Positions 24,024-31,693 of a DNA stretch of 43,928 nucleotides are shown here, in pieces. Each line of letters opens with the position of its first letter. Positions within the stretch are counted from its first letter, which is position 1. A program made the translations under genes and the position numbers. Source of the DNA: a virus; IMG/VR virus record IMGVR_UViG_3300023181_000043, positions 1-43,928 of that record; one strand, given 5' to 3'. Below the pieces are notes generated by a model. That model worked only from the letters and a program-made list of their open reading frames with translations, made no database searches and had not been told where the DNA came from.

Positions 24024-24169
24024 AAGATGTTAAAGATTATTTAAACTTAATTAATAGATCAGATTTAGCTGCTATCAATTGTCCTAAACAGATGATGATA
24101 GTAGCTTTATTTGATTCTAAAATTAAACCAATACAATATTATATGTTAAAAACATTATTAGGACACTAA
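24020..24169 (+). CDS. Small hypothetical protein
   Basis: A 49-residue helical protein (MKDVKDYLNLINRSDLAA..., ending LLGH) overlapping the previous stop by 4 bases (ATGA). Unknown; sits right before the SH3/KOW-like array. Confidence 0.45.
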   Translation: MKDVKDYLNLINRSDLAAINCPKQMMIVALFDSKIKPIQYYMLKTLLGH

Positions 24170-24170
24170 T

Positions 24171-24437
24171 ATGGAAGAGAATAAATTTAAAGCAGGTGAT
24201 AAAGTAAAAGTTACTGATACTTGGTTTAATAATAAAAAGGATAGTTCAATAAAAATATTAGCTAACAAAATATACAATAAAATTGGCACAGTTAGTAATA
24301 TAAGTAGTAATAGTGATATTATTTTTGTTAAATTTGAGGATGAAACAATTAGTTCATTATTTTGGATTACTTCAATAGAATTAATATCAACTATATCTGA
24401 AGATCAGTTAAAAGAAATAAATAACTTTGACTTTTAA
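24171..24437 (+). CDS. SH3/KOW-like small protein, array member 1
   Basis: An 88-residue member of an eight-gene family. It shares the N-terminal FKAGDKVKV core, a central IGTVSNI strand pair, and a C-terminal helix ending in NNFDF. The core resembles KOW/SH3-type beta barrels, which bind RNA, DNA or protein. It is the longest member. Function unknown; see the array finding. Confidence 0.65.
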   Translation: MEENKFKAGDKVKVTDTWFNNKKDSSIKILANKIYNKIGTVSNISSNSDIIFVKFEDETISSLFWITSIELISTISEDQLKEINNFDF

Positions 24438-24439
24438 TT

Positions 24440-24673
24440 ATGGAAAATACAAAGTTTAAAGTAGGAGATAGAGTAAGAAATATTAATACTGAGCATCCTA
24501 GTTATCAAGATGGTACTATTATTAGATTTGATAAAACCTACGAGGGTGAATTATACGCTAATGTAAAATGGGGAAGTAAATTAGGTAGTACTAATACATA
24601 TTTAAAGAATTTAGCATTAGTTGCTCCAGTAGATCCTATATTACAAAAAGAATTAGAAGAATTTAATTTTTAA
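24440..24673 (+). CDS. SH3/KOW-like small protein, array member 2
   Basis: A 77-residue paralogue: FKVGDRVRNI core, DGTIIRFDK, and the end ELEEFNF. Starts 2 bases after member 1. Same C-terminal FxF pattern. Confidence 0.65.
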   Translation: MENTKFKVGDRVRNINTEHPSYQDGTIIRFDKTYEGELYANVKWGSKLGSTNTYLKNLALVAPVDPILQKELEEFNF

Positions 24674-24678
24674 ATACA

Positions 24679-24927
24679 ATGAAATTTAAAATTGGAGACA
24701 AAGTAAAAATAAAACAAGATAGTATGTATTACTATGGTGATGATCCTTATAATCCAAAAGATAAAATTGGTACTATAAATGATAATAAATATGGAGGAGA
24801 TCATATTTATCGCGTTACATGGAATATATCTGAAGATATTCATAATAGTTATAGACATAGTGATCTTGAGTTAGTAGAAACAATAACAAAAGAACAACAA
24901 GAAATTATAGAACAATTTACATTTTAA
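24679..24927 (+). CDS. SH3/KOW-like small protein, array member 3
   Basis: An 82-residue paralogue: FKIGDKVKIKQDS core, IGTINDNKYGG, then the end IIEQFTF. Same family features as the others. Confidence 0.65.
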   Translation: MKFKIGDKVKIKQDSMYYYGDDPYNPKDKIGTINDNKYGGDHIYRVTWNISEDIHNSYRHSDLELVETITKEQQEIIEQFTF

Positions 24928-24929
24928 TT

Positions 24930-25370
24930 ATGATAAATAACATAAAAATATATTGGGATAATACTATATTAGTATTATTAGTACTAATAGTTCCAATCAT
25001 AAGTATATTTTATTTAGGTAACTATGATAGTTATACTAGATGTGGTAAAGTAATTGATAAACAATTACCTACAGATATACATCACTCTAAACACTCATCA
25101 AGAGTAGGTGTAGATACATATTTTGTAGTACAATATAATGATGGTTATATTGAAGAACTAAATGTAGATGCTAACACTTGGTATAAGAATAATATAGGTG
25201 ATAAAGTATGTTTTGAAAAACAAAAGGATAATTGGAAAAGTATGTTATCTGTTTTTGGATTAGCTTTAAGTTTTTTTATAGGTATTATAATATTAGTAGG
25301 TGCTGCTATAGATGATTTTCATTTATACAAAAGAATTAATAACAATAAACCTAAATATTATGGTAATTAA
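24930..25370 (+). CDS. Two-helix membrane protein inside the SH3/KOW array
   Basis: A 146-residue protein with membrane helices at about 12-28 and 108-128 and a soluble loop between (residues 35-100). The loop has GYIEELNVDANTWYKN and NIGDKVCFEKQKD, the latter echoing the GDKV motif of its neighbours. It interrupts the array. Function unknown; it may anchor a related fold to the membrane. Confidence 0.6.
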   Translation: MINNIKIYWDNTILVLLVLIVPIISIFYLGNYDSYTRCGKVIDKQLPTDIHHSKHSSRVGVDTYFVVQYNDGYIEELNVDANTWYKNNIGDKVCFEKQKDNWKSMLSVFGLALSFFIGIIILVGAAIDDFHLYKRINNNKPKYYGN

Positions 25371-25569
25371 ATTATTTAATAGATATTTTGGTGTTAAATT
25401 AGCTAATGCTCCTTTATTTGCTATTAGTTCTCATTATTTTAATAAAATGAGGCCAGAATATGAAGATAGAGATTGTAGATTATTAACCAAAGGATTTGAA
25501 GATGGTTATAAACAATGCTTAAAAGATATGGGTATTAAAGAAGTACCTAGAGCTAAAAGAGGAGGATAA
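25360..25569 (+). CDS. Small hypothetical protein in the SH3/KOW array
   Basis: A 69-residue protein; the start at 25360 was chosen because it lies in the stop region of the membrane gene (11-base overlap) and starts MVIKLFNRYFG, whereas the upstream ATG at 25312 is inside that gene. Helical with Lys and Arg at the C-terminus. Unknown. Confidence 0.5.
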   Translation: MVIKLFNRYFGVKLANAPLFAISSHYFNKMRPEYEDRDCRLLTKGFEDGYKQCLKDMGIKEVPRAKRGG

Positions 25570-25570
25570 C

Positions 25571-25810
25571 ATGGACTTTAAAGTTGGTGATAAAGTTAGA
25601 ATTATATCTCAAAGCTTTAGTTTTGGCCCTATTAATATAGGAGATATAGGAATAATTAATGGAGTAACAAAACTTCCAGATTATACAAGATACACAATAG
25701 AATTACCTAATCATTGTGGTTGGTTATGTAAAGCTAAAGATATTGAACTAGTAAATACTAGTCCTGAATATGTGAAGTTAAGAAAAGAGGTGGAAGATTT
25801 TAAGTTTTAA
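25571..25810 (+). CDS. SH3/KOW-like small protein, array member 4
   Basis: A 79-residue paralogue: DFKVGDKVRIISQS core, NIGDIGIINGV, end EVEDFKF. The strongest match to the family core along with members 6 and 7. The start is 1 base after the previous stop. Confidence 0.65.
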   Translation: MDFKVGDKVRIISQSFSFGPINIGDIGIINGVTKLPDYTRYTIELPNHCGWLCKAKDIELVNTSPEYVKLRKEVEDFKF

Positions 25811-25813
25811 AAT

Positions 25814-26047
25814 ATGTTTAAAGAAGGTGATCAAGTAATAGTTATCAGAGATAAATTTTATGCTATGCCTGCAGATTATAGGATAACAGCTATTGGTACA
25901 GTAGTTATGTATAATAATAGTGATGTTCAAGTGAAATTTGATGGTATTAAGAAAATATTTAACTATTACAAAGGTGAGGTAGAACTAGCTGTTAAAACTG
26001 AAGAAGTTATTAAGCTAGAAAAAGAAATAGAAAGTTTTAATTTTTAA
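25814..26047 (+). CDS. SH3/KOW-like small protein, array member 5
   Basis: A 77-residue paralogue: FKEGDQVIVIRDK core, IGTVVMYNNSDV, end EIESFNF. Same helix and tail layout. Confidence 0.65.
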   Translation: MFKEGDQVIVIRDKFYAMPADYRITAIGTVVMYNNSDVQVKFDGIKKIFNYYKGEVELAVKTEEVIKLEKEIESFNF

Positions 26048-26049
26048 AT

Positions 26050-26298
26050 ATGAAATTTAAAGAGGGTGACAAAGTTAGAATATTAAGACAGTCACATGGA
26101 TGGGGATCAGTAAGAAAAGGAGATATAGGAATTATAAGAAGCATAGGAGCAGATTATATTAATAATCGTCAAGTATATACATTAAATGTTGATGGTAAAG
26201 CTAGTGGTTGGAGTGTTTATGAAGAGTGCTTACAAGGATTAGAATTAACTCCTGAAGAAGTTAAATTAAACGAGGAAATTAACAGCTTTAGTTTTTAA
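26050..26298 (+). CDS. SH3/KOW-like small protein, array member 6
   Basis: An 82-residue paralogue: FKEGDKVRILRQS core, RKGDIGIIRSIGAD, end EINSFSF. Close to member 4 in the central strand. Confidence 0.65.
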   Translation: MKFKEGDKVRILRQSHGWGSVRKGDIGIIRSIGADYINNRQVYTLNVDGKASGWSVYEECLQGLELTPEEVKLNEEINSFSF

Positions 26299-26302
26299 TA
26301 TT

Positions 26303-26530
26303 ATGGAATATAAAGTTGGTGATAGAGTAGTAATTACTAAATCATTTCCTCATTGGCATGTTGCTGAAGGAGATATAGGGACTGTTAGAAGTGTACAAGG
26401 ATATATATTTGTTTATGATTTACCTAATAGATCACAAGGATTAGCAATAGGTCCAAAAGATATTAGATTATTAGAAGAAACTCCTGAATCTAAAAAGATG
26501 AAAGAAGAAATTAATAATTTTAATTTTTAG
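26303..26530 (+). CDS. SH3/KOW-like small protein, array member 7
   Basis: A 75-residue paralogue: YKVGDRVVITKSF core, AEGDIGTVRSVQG, end EINNFNF. Ends with TAG, whereas most neighbours end with TAA, so TAG is a true stop here. Confidence 0.65.
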   Translation: MEYKVGDRVVITKSFPHWHVAEGDIGTVRSVQGYIFVYDLPNRSQGLAIGPKDIRLLEETPESKKMKEEINNFNF

Positions 26531-26532
26531 CT

Positions 26533-26775
26533 ATGAAAGTAGGAGATAAAGTTAGAATACATCCAAGTATATTTGGTAAAGAACCTGGACTATATTGTAG
26601 ACAAGAAGGTATAGGTGAAATAATTAGTATAGGTTCAAGATTAGATACACCTTGTGTTAATGTAAAGTTCAGTATTCATGATAGTTTTTATTACTATATA
26701 AGTGAATTAGTATTAGCTGAGGAAACAGAAGAATCAAAGAAAATAAAAGAAGAAACAGAAAATTTTACATTTTAA
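26533..26775 (+). CDS. SH3/KOW-like small protein, array member 8
   Basis: An 80-residue paralogue: MKVGDKVRIHPSIFG core, GIGEIISIGSRL, end ETENFTF. Last member; a cyclotransferase-like gene follows. Confidence 0.65.
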   Translation: MKVGDKVRIHPSIFGKEPGLYCRQEGIGEIISIGSRLDTPCVNVKFSIHDSFYYYISELVLAEETEESKKIKEETENFTF

Positions 26776-26785
26776 ATAAATAATT

Positions 26786-27253
26786 ATGAAAAGAATACTC
26801 TACTTCGCTTTTGGAAGTAATTTATTAAGTGAAAGGCTATTCAGAAGAGTGGGGTTTTGTAGATATATAAATAATTATATATTAGAAGGATATAGTTTAG
26901 AGTTTAATTGTTCAGGTTTTGCTAATATAGTACCTAATCTTGGAGAACAAGTAGAAGGAGCATTATATGAATTATCTCCTGAGCAATTAAAATATCTGAA
27001 TGAATATGAAGGCTTCTACGCTGCTCAATTCTTTGATAGCCCATTATACCCAGATTGTATTATAGTTGCTTATATAGGCTTAGAAAGAGTTATACAGCAA
27101 TCTAGACATGTATTACCTGAGAGAAACTATATTAGTATTATCTTAGAAGGTATGATTGAAAAACATATTGAAATCAATTATATAAAAACATTAAATACAC
27201 CAGTTAGACCAATATTCAAACAATTTAAAAAAACTAAATCTAAAAGACGATGA
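26786..27253 (+). CDS. Gamma-glutamylcyclotransferase-like protein, first copy
   Basis: A 155-residue GGCT/AIG2-fold protein. YFAFGSNLL (residues 6-14) is the substrate-binding loop of the family, and LNEYEGFYAAQFF supplies the candidate catalytic Glu75. GYSLEFNCSGFANIV forms the second strand pair. These enzymes release 5-oxoproline from gamma-glutamyl amides. The length is right (130-190). It follows the SH3/KOW array by 10 bases and overlaps the next gene start (ATGA). A second relative is at 41930-42319, beside ligase genes, so this copy may act in the same chemistry. Confidence 0.82.
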   Translation: MKRILYFAFGSNLLSERLFRRVGFCRYINNYILEGYSLEFNCSGFANIVPNLGEQVEGALYELSPEQLKYLNEYEGFYAAQFFDSPLYPDCIIVAYIGLERVIQQSRHVLPERNYISIILEGMIEKHIEINYIKTLNTPVRPIFKQFKKTKSKRR

Positions 27254-28032
27254 AAAGATATAAATTAATTAAAAGGTATCCTGGATGTCCTAATTTTGGT
27301 GAAATAGCTGAGAAATATGGTAATAGATACAATATTCTTAATTATAATGATGAATGTGGTGATGTAATTCAAGATTGTAATATTGTTGAAAACTATCCTG
27401 AATTCTGGGAGGAAATAGTAGAAAAAGAGTATGAGATACTATCTTTTATAAAAGAAAAGTCAGATGATTACCTATTGTATTTTAAAACTAAAGGTTATAA
27501 AAGTAAATTTGGAGATAGAGAAGTTCCTTTAGATGAAATGCTTAATAGTCAACACTATAAAATACGCTCTATCAAACGACTTAAAGATGGGGAAGTATTT
27601 ATAGTTGGTGATAAAACTACTGAAGGTATTATTTCTGAATTTAAAATTGATTCATTTAATAGTTTGTTATTTCAGGTACCTATTTTAAATATAGGGCATT
27701 CTTGGATGTGTATAGCTGATGCTAAAAAAGCTAAAACTCCTTTATTTACTACTGAAGATGGTGTTGATATATTTGAAGGTGATTTATATTGGTATGTACA
27801 TTCTTTAACTTTTGAATTAAGGAAGATGTTTAATTCTAATTATAATTCTGATAATTTATATAGTAATAAACTTCTTAAATTTTTCTCAACTAAAGAAGCT
27901 GCTGAAGAATATATTCTTATGAATAAACCTTGTTTATCTATTAAAGATATTGATAGTATTAATACATACACATCTGAAAGATTACAAATTAGTAGATCAG
28001 TATTAAAGAATTTAGTAAAATCTAAGCTATGA
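27250..28032 (+). CDS. Hypothetical phage protein with a repeated motif
   Basis: A 260-residue protein of a kind widespread in Bacteroidota phages: an N-terminal YPGCPNFGEIAEKYGN segment, a middle YPEFWEEIVEKEYEILSF, then SIKRLKDGEVFIVGDK, LFTTEDGVDIFEGDLYWYV and FFSTKEAAEEYI near the end. Its role is not known to me. Starts by overlapping the cyclotransferase stop (ATGA). No signal or membrane segment. Confidence 0.65.
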   Translation: MKRYKLIKRYPGCPNFGEIAEKYGNRYNILNYNDECGDVIQDCNIVENYPEFWEEIVEKEYEILSFIKEKSDDYLLYFKTKGYKSKFGDREVPLDEMLNSQHYKIRSIKRLKDGEVFIVGDKTTEGIISEFKIDSFNSLLFQVPILNIGHSWMCIADAKKAKTPLFTTEDGVDIFEGDLYWYVHSLTFELRKMFNSNYNSDNLYSNKLLKFFSTKEAAEEYILMNKPCLSIKDIDSINTYTSERLQISRSVLKNLVKSKL

Positions 28033-28478
28033 CAAAAGACAAAATAACATTACAAATAGGCAAAGATTTCATACAAGGTGATTTAAAGATTAAATTTACT
28101 GCTTTAGTAGGTGGTTATGGTAAATGGCATCCTAGTTTAGATGTAATTATATCTACTAAAGTTGGTACAATTGACCCTTTTTATAGTATTACTAATAGAT
28201 TTAGTATTTTATGTTCTCCTACAGGATGTGGGGCTGCTATTCTATATGCTATAGTGGGTGATTTAAAATCTATAGATAGTATTCTTAAAGAAGTCTTTGC
28301 TTGTTATAAAGAAAGTGGAGTAGGATCTATTACTACTTGTTATGGTGCTAGTTATTACAGTCAACCAAACTACAAATATCTATTAAGTATAGGGTTTAAA
28401 GAATTAGTTGAATACAATAATTATAGACATAGTATATCAGGTGGTTACAAACAAAAATTATTACAATTAAGTTTATAA
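28029..28478 (+). CDS. Hypothetical protein
   Basis: A 149-residue protein with a central SPTGCGAAILYAIVGD segment and several Cys. A small alpha/beta fold is possible and a GNAT-like layout was considered, but I see no acetyl-CoA-binding loop. The start overlaps the previous stop by 4 bases (ATGA). Unknown function. Confidence 0.5.
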   Translation: MTKDKITLQIGKDFIQGDLKIKFTALVGGYGKWHPSLDVIISTKVGTIDPFYSITNRFSILCSPTGCGAAILYAIVGDLKSIDSILKEVFACYKESGVGSITTCYGASYYSQPNYKYLLSIGFKELVEYNNYRHSISGGYKQKLLQLSL

Positions 28479-28481
28479 AAT

Positions 28482-28712
28482 ATGAAATATTTATTATTAG
28501 CTGTAACAGCATTATTTATCTCTTGTACTTCACATGAAGCTAATAGAGATCCTGGAGAGATTACTCAAGCACCTGCTAATAGTGAGGCTGCTTTAGTATA
28601 TGAGGGATATGATATGTATTCAGGTACTACTAGAATTAAAGTAATTGAAGTAGATTCTGTTGAATATTTACTTACTACTTCTTCAACTGGTGTATCATTA
28701 ATCAAAAAATAG
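28482..28712 (+). CDS. Small lipoprotein
   Basis: A 76-residue protein with a signal (MKYLLLAVTALFISC) and a lipobox Cys15, followed by TSHEANRD. The mature domain is small and strand-rich with few charged residues. Placed in the small-gene region that has other lipoproteins. A role in superinfection exclusion is possible but not shown. Confidence 0.62.
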   Translation: MKYLLLAVTALFISCTSHEANRDPGEITQAPANSEAALVYEGYDMYSGTTRIKVIEVDSVEYLLTTSSTGVSLIKK

Positions 28713-28714
28713 TT

Positions 28715-29107
28715 ATGAGTGATTTTAGTAAAGCTCAAGTAGAAGATAAAGTATATTCTCTTAGATTTGGATATGGTGTAATAAATAGTTTAGGAGTAAG
28801 TTATCTTACAGTTAGATTTATAGGATTACCAGATAAAAGTTATTACTTTGATGGTATAATTAGATATTTTAGTAATGATGGTTTTAGAGATATTACACCA
28901 GACTTATATTGGGATAAACCTACTATTATAGAACCAGAAGTTCCTAAGAGAATGATTACTAAGACTATTACTAAATATATTAATATATATAAAGATGGTA
29001 GAGTACAATTATATAATAATCAAAAATCTGCTACTGTTTTAGCTCAACATCATGATATAATAGCTAGTGGAGTACCTGTAACAGGAGAATATCAAATAGA
29101 AGAATAA
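28715..29107 (+). CDS. Small beta-rich protein, copy 1 of a pair
   Basis: A 130-residue protein paralogous to the one at 29603-29986. Shared: EDKVYSLRFGYG versus GDEVYSMLYGKG; PDLYWDKPTI versus TLFWSKPEI; a TKTITKYINIY stretch in both; and the ending VPVTGEYQIEE versus IPVTGEYLVEE. The N-terminal DKVYS core again suggests an SH3/KOW-like barrel. A 19-codon frame (29110-29169) follows it and is probably not a gene. Function unknown. Confidence 0.6.
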   Translation: MSDFSKAQVEDKVYSLRFGYGVINSLGVSYLTVRFIGLPDKSYYFDGIIRYFSNDGFRDITPDLYWDKPTIIEPEVPKRMITKTITKYINIYKDGRVQLYNNQKSATVLAQHHDIIASGVPVTGEYQIEE

Positions 29108-29158
29108 TTATGAATCATTTATTAATGTTAGCTTATATAGCTACTCAAACCAAAACCA

Positions 29159-29353
29159 ATGGAAAATAATAGAAAATTTATTAGAGTTAAATGTATTAAA
29201 CCTACTAAGACTTTAGAAAAAAACAAAGAATATTGTGTTGAAGTAATAGATGTTTATCAGTGGGTTAATAACGAGTATGCTCAAAGATATCTTGTTAAAG
29301 CTAATGAATATCAAACTGTATGTGTTTCACCTTCAAGATTCAAAGTATGTTAG
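29159..29353 (+). CDS. Small SH3-like protein
   Basis: A 64-residue protein (FIRVKCIKPTKTLEKNKEYCVEVIDVYQW then a strand end) with three Cys, resembling a small beta barrel. Another in the series of tiny barrel proteins. Its stop overlaps the next start. Unknown function. Confidence 0.5.
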   Translation: MENNRKFIRVKCIKPTKTLEKNKEYCVEVIDVYQWVNNEYAQRYLVKANEYQTVCVSPSRFKVC

Positions 29354-29619
29354 GATTAATATTCTCAATAGCAATTACATTAGTATATGTAGTTGTTATA
29401 ATATATCTTGTTAAAAAGAATAACAAAGAAGTAGCTGAACAAACTGTTGTTGATCAAATATTTAAACAAGCTTCATTAGAACATAATACAACTATTACTG
29501 AGAAAGAAGAAGTGTATGAAGGTATTAATGGAGGTAAGTTTATACTAAAGACATCAGAGAAAACAGGTAAATTATACAAAGTTTATTTAAAAAAAGAAGA
29601 TTATGGAAACACCATTTAA
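29347..29619 (+). CDS. Membrane-anchored small protein
   Basis: A 90-residue protein, start at 29347 chosen because it overlaps the previous stop (ATGTTAG) and opens with a membrane helix (about 1-22). The soluble part (25-90) is Lys/Glu-rich, with a repeated GGKFILKTSEKTGKLYKVYL stretch. Unknown function. Confidence 0.5.
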   Translation: MLGLIFSIAITLVYVVVIIYLVKKNNKEVAEQTVVDQIFKQASLEHNTTITEKEEVYEGINGGKFILKTSEKTGKLYKVYLKKEDYGNTI

Positions 29620-29986
29620 AGATGCAGAAGTAGGTGATGAGGTTTATTCTATGTTATATGGTAAAGGTAAAATATTAAATACTAGTCATTTATTTAGTTA
29701 TCCTTTATTAATAGAGTTCTTTCATGGAAGAAAATCCTACAATTTAAAAGGTTATAATGATAATAATCATCACCAGCCAACATTATTTTGGAGTAAACCA
29801 GAAATAAAAGCACCAGAAAAAGCAAAAAGATTAGTTACTAAAACTATTACTAAGTATATTAATATCTATCCTACTCCACATAGTACAGGAGGTTATTACA
29901 ATAGTATGGAAGTAGCTAAAAGGGCAGCTTGTGGGCCAATAATAGCAACTATACCAGTTACAGGTGAATATTTAGTAGAGGAATAA
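29603..29986 (+). CDS. Small beta-rich protein, copy 2 of a pair
   Basis: A 127-residue paralogue of 28715-29107 (see there), overlapping the previous gene by 17 bases. The middle differs (HQPTLFWSKPEIKAP, PTPHSTGGYYNS), suggesting divergence with the core kept. Function unknown. Confidence 0.6.
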   Translation: METPFKDAEVGDEVYSMLYGKGKILNTSHLFSYPLLIEFFHGRKSYNLKGYNDNNHHQPTLFWSKPEIKAPEKAKRLVTKTITKYINIYPTPHSTGGYYNSMEVAKRAACGPIIATIPVTGEYLVEE

Positions 29987-30312
29987 TGGCAATAGTAATA
30001 TTTTTAGGAGTATCAGCTTTTATATTATTATTCCTTGTTACTATTATTGTTAATCCATCATCTATTATATTATTATTTGGTCTTAAACCAGATGTATTTA
30101 GGTTAAAAAAAAAGAATAATGATTATTGTATACAAGTTAGAGTATTTTATATATGGTATTATATACATAAACATTATAATTACTATGAGCTTTATTACTT
30201 TTATAATTATTATTCTTTAAAATTACCTGAACATACTATCTTTAATAAAGATGCTGAATTAATGATCCTAGAATTAGAGGATATAATGAATTATTTTAAA
30301 ACAAACAATTAA
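29986..30312 (+). CDS. Membrane protein of unknown function
   Basis: A 108-residue protein with one long hydrophobic segment at about 2-33 and a soluble, Tyr/His-rich part with a run of aromatic residues (about 55-85). Starts on the last base of the previous gene's stop (TAATG). Unknown. Confidence 0.5.
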   Translation: MAIVIFLGVSAFILLFLVTIIVNPSSIILLFGLKPDVFRLKKKNNDYCIQVRVFYIWYYIHKHYNYYELYYFYNYYSLKLPEHTIFNKDAELMILELEDIMNYFKTNN

Positions 30313-30342
30313 CCCAATTAACAAACAATTAAAATCAATAAA

Positions 30343-30969
30343 ATGAAAAATTATCTAAAATCAATGTTTATTCTGCTATTTGCAGTATTATTTATGGTAT
30401 CTTGTTCACCAGAGAAACAAGAACCTCAAGCTGTTCAAGGTTGGGAAAATGGTCAAAAAGTAGTTCAAGTTACTGATGACAATGGTCAACAGTTTTTAAT
30501 GAATTATTTATTGTTTACATCATTAATGAATCATGGTGGATATAACAATGTAGTTCATCATTATTATCAGAATCCTACAAGTAGGGATTATAGGCCAGTA
30601 ACTACTAAGTTTACTCCAAGTACTCCTGTTAAAGCTTTCTCAAGCTCTTATAAAAATGTGCAGAGAACTAATAAAGTATATAAACCTAGTCAATATACAG
30701 TTAATAAAACAACAGCTGTTAAAACAAAGTTATATCCTAGTGCTTATAAATCTAAAGTAAGCTCATATAAGCCTTCTACAAGCGTTAAAGTTAATAGGTC
30801 ATCTTACACTGCACCTAGTACTAGATCATCAAGCAGAAGCTCTTATACACCTTCCAGGAGTACATATTCAGCTCCTAGTAGATCTAGTTATAGCTCACCA
30901 AGTAGATCTTATAGTAGTCCTAGTAGATCATCATATAGCTCAAGGAGTTATAGTAGCTCAAGACGTTAG
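30343..30969 (+). CDS. Lipoprotein with Ser/Arg/Tyr-rich tail
   Basis: A 208-residue protein. The signal (residues 1-20) ends in MVSC with lipobox Cys21. A short domain (about 30-85) follows, then a Lys/Thr/Ser/Tyr-rich region, and from about 145 a low-complexity tail of repeated SRSSY and SPSRS units. The tail is highly basic and disordered, so it may bind acidic surface polymers or nucleic acid. It could decorate the cell surface during infection. No family recognised. Confidence 0.6.
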   Translation: MKNYLKSMFILLFAVLFMVSCSPEKQEPQAVQGWENGQKVVQVTDDNGQQFLMNYLLFTSLMNHGGYNNVVHHYYQNPTSRDYRPVTTKFTPSTPVKAFSSSYKNVQRTNKVYKPSQYTVNKTTAVKTKLYPSAYKSKVSSYKPSTSVKVNRSSYTAPSTRSSSRSSYTPSRSTYSAPSRSSYSSPSRSYSSPSRSSYSSRSYSSSRR

Positions 30970-30972
30970 ATT

Positions 30973-31071
30973 ATGAATGAGCTATTAATAGGAACATTAG
31001 TAGTGCTTGTATGGTATATATTAGTATACTTTGATTCAAGATTTGAGAGAAATAGATTAAAGAAATCATGA
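30973..31071 (+). CDS. Very small membrane protein
   Basis: A 32-residue protein: one membrane helix (about 3-20) and a charged Arg/Lys end. Its stop overlaps the next start (ATGA), so the two are coupled. Function unknown. Confidence 0.4.
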   Translation: MNELLIGTLVVLVWYILVYFDSRFERNRLKKS

Positions 31072-31199
31072 TTTTATTAGCTATTATAATAGTAATTGAT
31101 ACTAGTGTATTTCTATTCTCAGATTTATCTAGGATTAAATGGGATATATTTCCATTAGTTCCTACAACAAGATATATAATATCATTGTTTAAGAAATAG
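31068..31199 (+). CDS. Very small membrane protein
   Basis: A 43-residue protein with one membrane helix (about 2-18) and a C-terminal soluble end (about 20-43). Coupled to the previous gene by a 4-base overlap (ATGA). Unknown. Confidence 0.4.
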   Translation: MILLAIIIVIDTSVFLFSDLSRIKWDIFPLVPTTRYIISLFKK

Positions 31200-31558
31200 T
31201 TTGTTTTAGGTTCTTCTATAAAAATGAACCTAACTTGGACCTAGCAGGCGCTAATATTTTAATTATACACAAAAATAACAAGTATGTGTCTAAAGCATAT
31301 TTGTCTTCATTAGGATTTTATTCTCTTTTAACCTTCAACTTAAAGGGACAGCCATCTAGTAGCTGATATAAGACAATTAGATATTTTCATGGTTTAGAAA
31401 AATCATGTTAAGCTTAACAAATGTGTATTGAATTAAATATTACTGGGATCGTGCCCCAGTAGGCCCACCAGTGAGTTAGTATAAATGGCAATTACGGTCT
31501 CTCGTTGAGATTGATATAGATTCAAATTCTGTACTCAGTGCAATTAAATTAATAAATT
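31200..31558 (+). other. Structured non-coding stretch before the 31559 gene
   Basis: About 360 bases without an ORF. Holds an 8-bp hairpin (31207-31234 region, TTAGGTTC/GAACCTAA), a possible long-range pairing GGACCTA (31237-31243) with TAGGCCC (31460-31466, one mismatch), and a T-arm-like hairpin (31443-31459) followed by TAGGCCCACCA, where the ACCA resembles a tRNA 3' end. Directly next comes a tRNA-like sequence (31470-31540). I cannot name this RNA; a degenerate tRNA pair or a tmRNA-like molecule are the two ideas I would test first. Confidence 0.4.
31470..31540 (+). tRNA. Degenerate tRNA-like sequence, possible CGT anticodon
   Basis: T-arm ATAGA-TTCAAAT-TCTGT is fully paired with the canonical loop. 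The acceptor AGTGAGT/ACTCAGT pairs 6 of 7 (position 2-71 is G-G). The D-arm is weak (GTA/TAC) with the GG of the loop present, and an anticodon stem GGTCT/AGATT has loop CTCGTTG. Position 37 is T and the variable loop is short, so it may be a decaying tRNA. Confidence 0.3.
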
Positions 31559-31687
31559 ATGAAAACTTATAGCGCAGAAGATGTTAGATTATTAATTTAT
31601 CAGGCATTATTATATATTAAATCTAATGATACTCCTGAAGAAATAGAAATAATTATTCAAGATATACTAGAGGATAAATATAATTAA
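31559..31687 (+). CDS. Very small hypothetical protein
   Basis: A 42-residue helical protein (MKTYSAEDVRLLIYQALL..., acidic end). Sits between two structured non-coding stretches with a typical leader (aataaattATG). No function. Confidence 0.4.
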   Translation: MKTYSAEDVRLLIYQALLYIKSNDTPEEIEIIIQDILEDKYN

Positions 31688-31693
31688 AATATA

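Noticed and set aside
24670-24858. Minus-strand frame opposite SH3/KOW-like member 3
   Set aside because: Ile/Phe-rich shadow of an AT-rich gene; no minus-strand gene is expected in this block.
31237-31470. A complete tmRNA
   Set aside because: One helix and a T-arm-like hairpin with ACCA fit, but I could not find the conserved 5' part or a convincing tag-peptide frame, so I list only a structured stretch.
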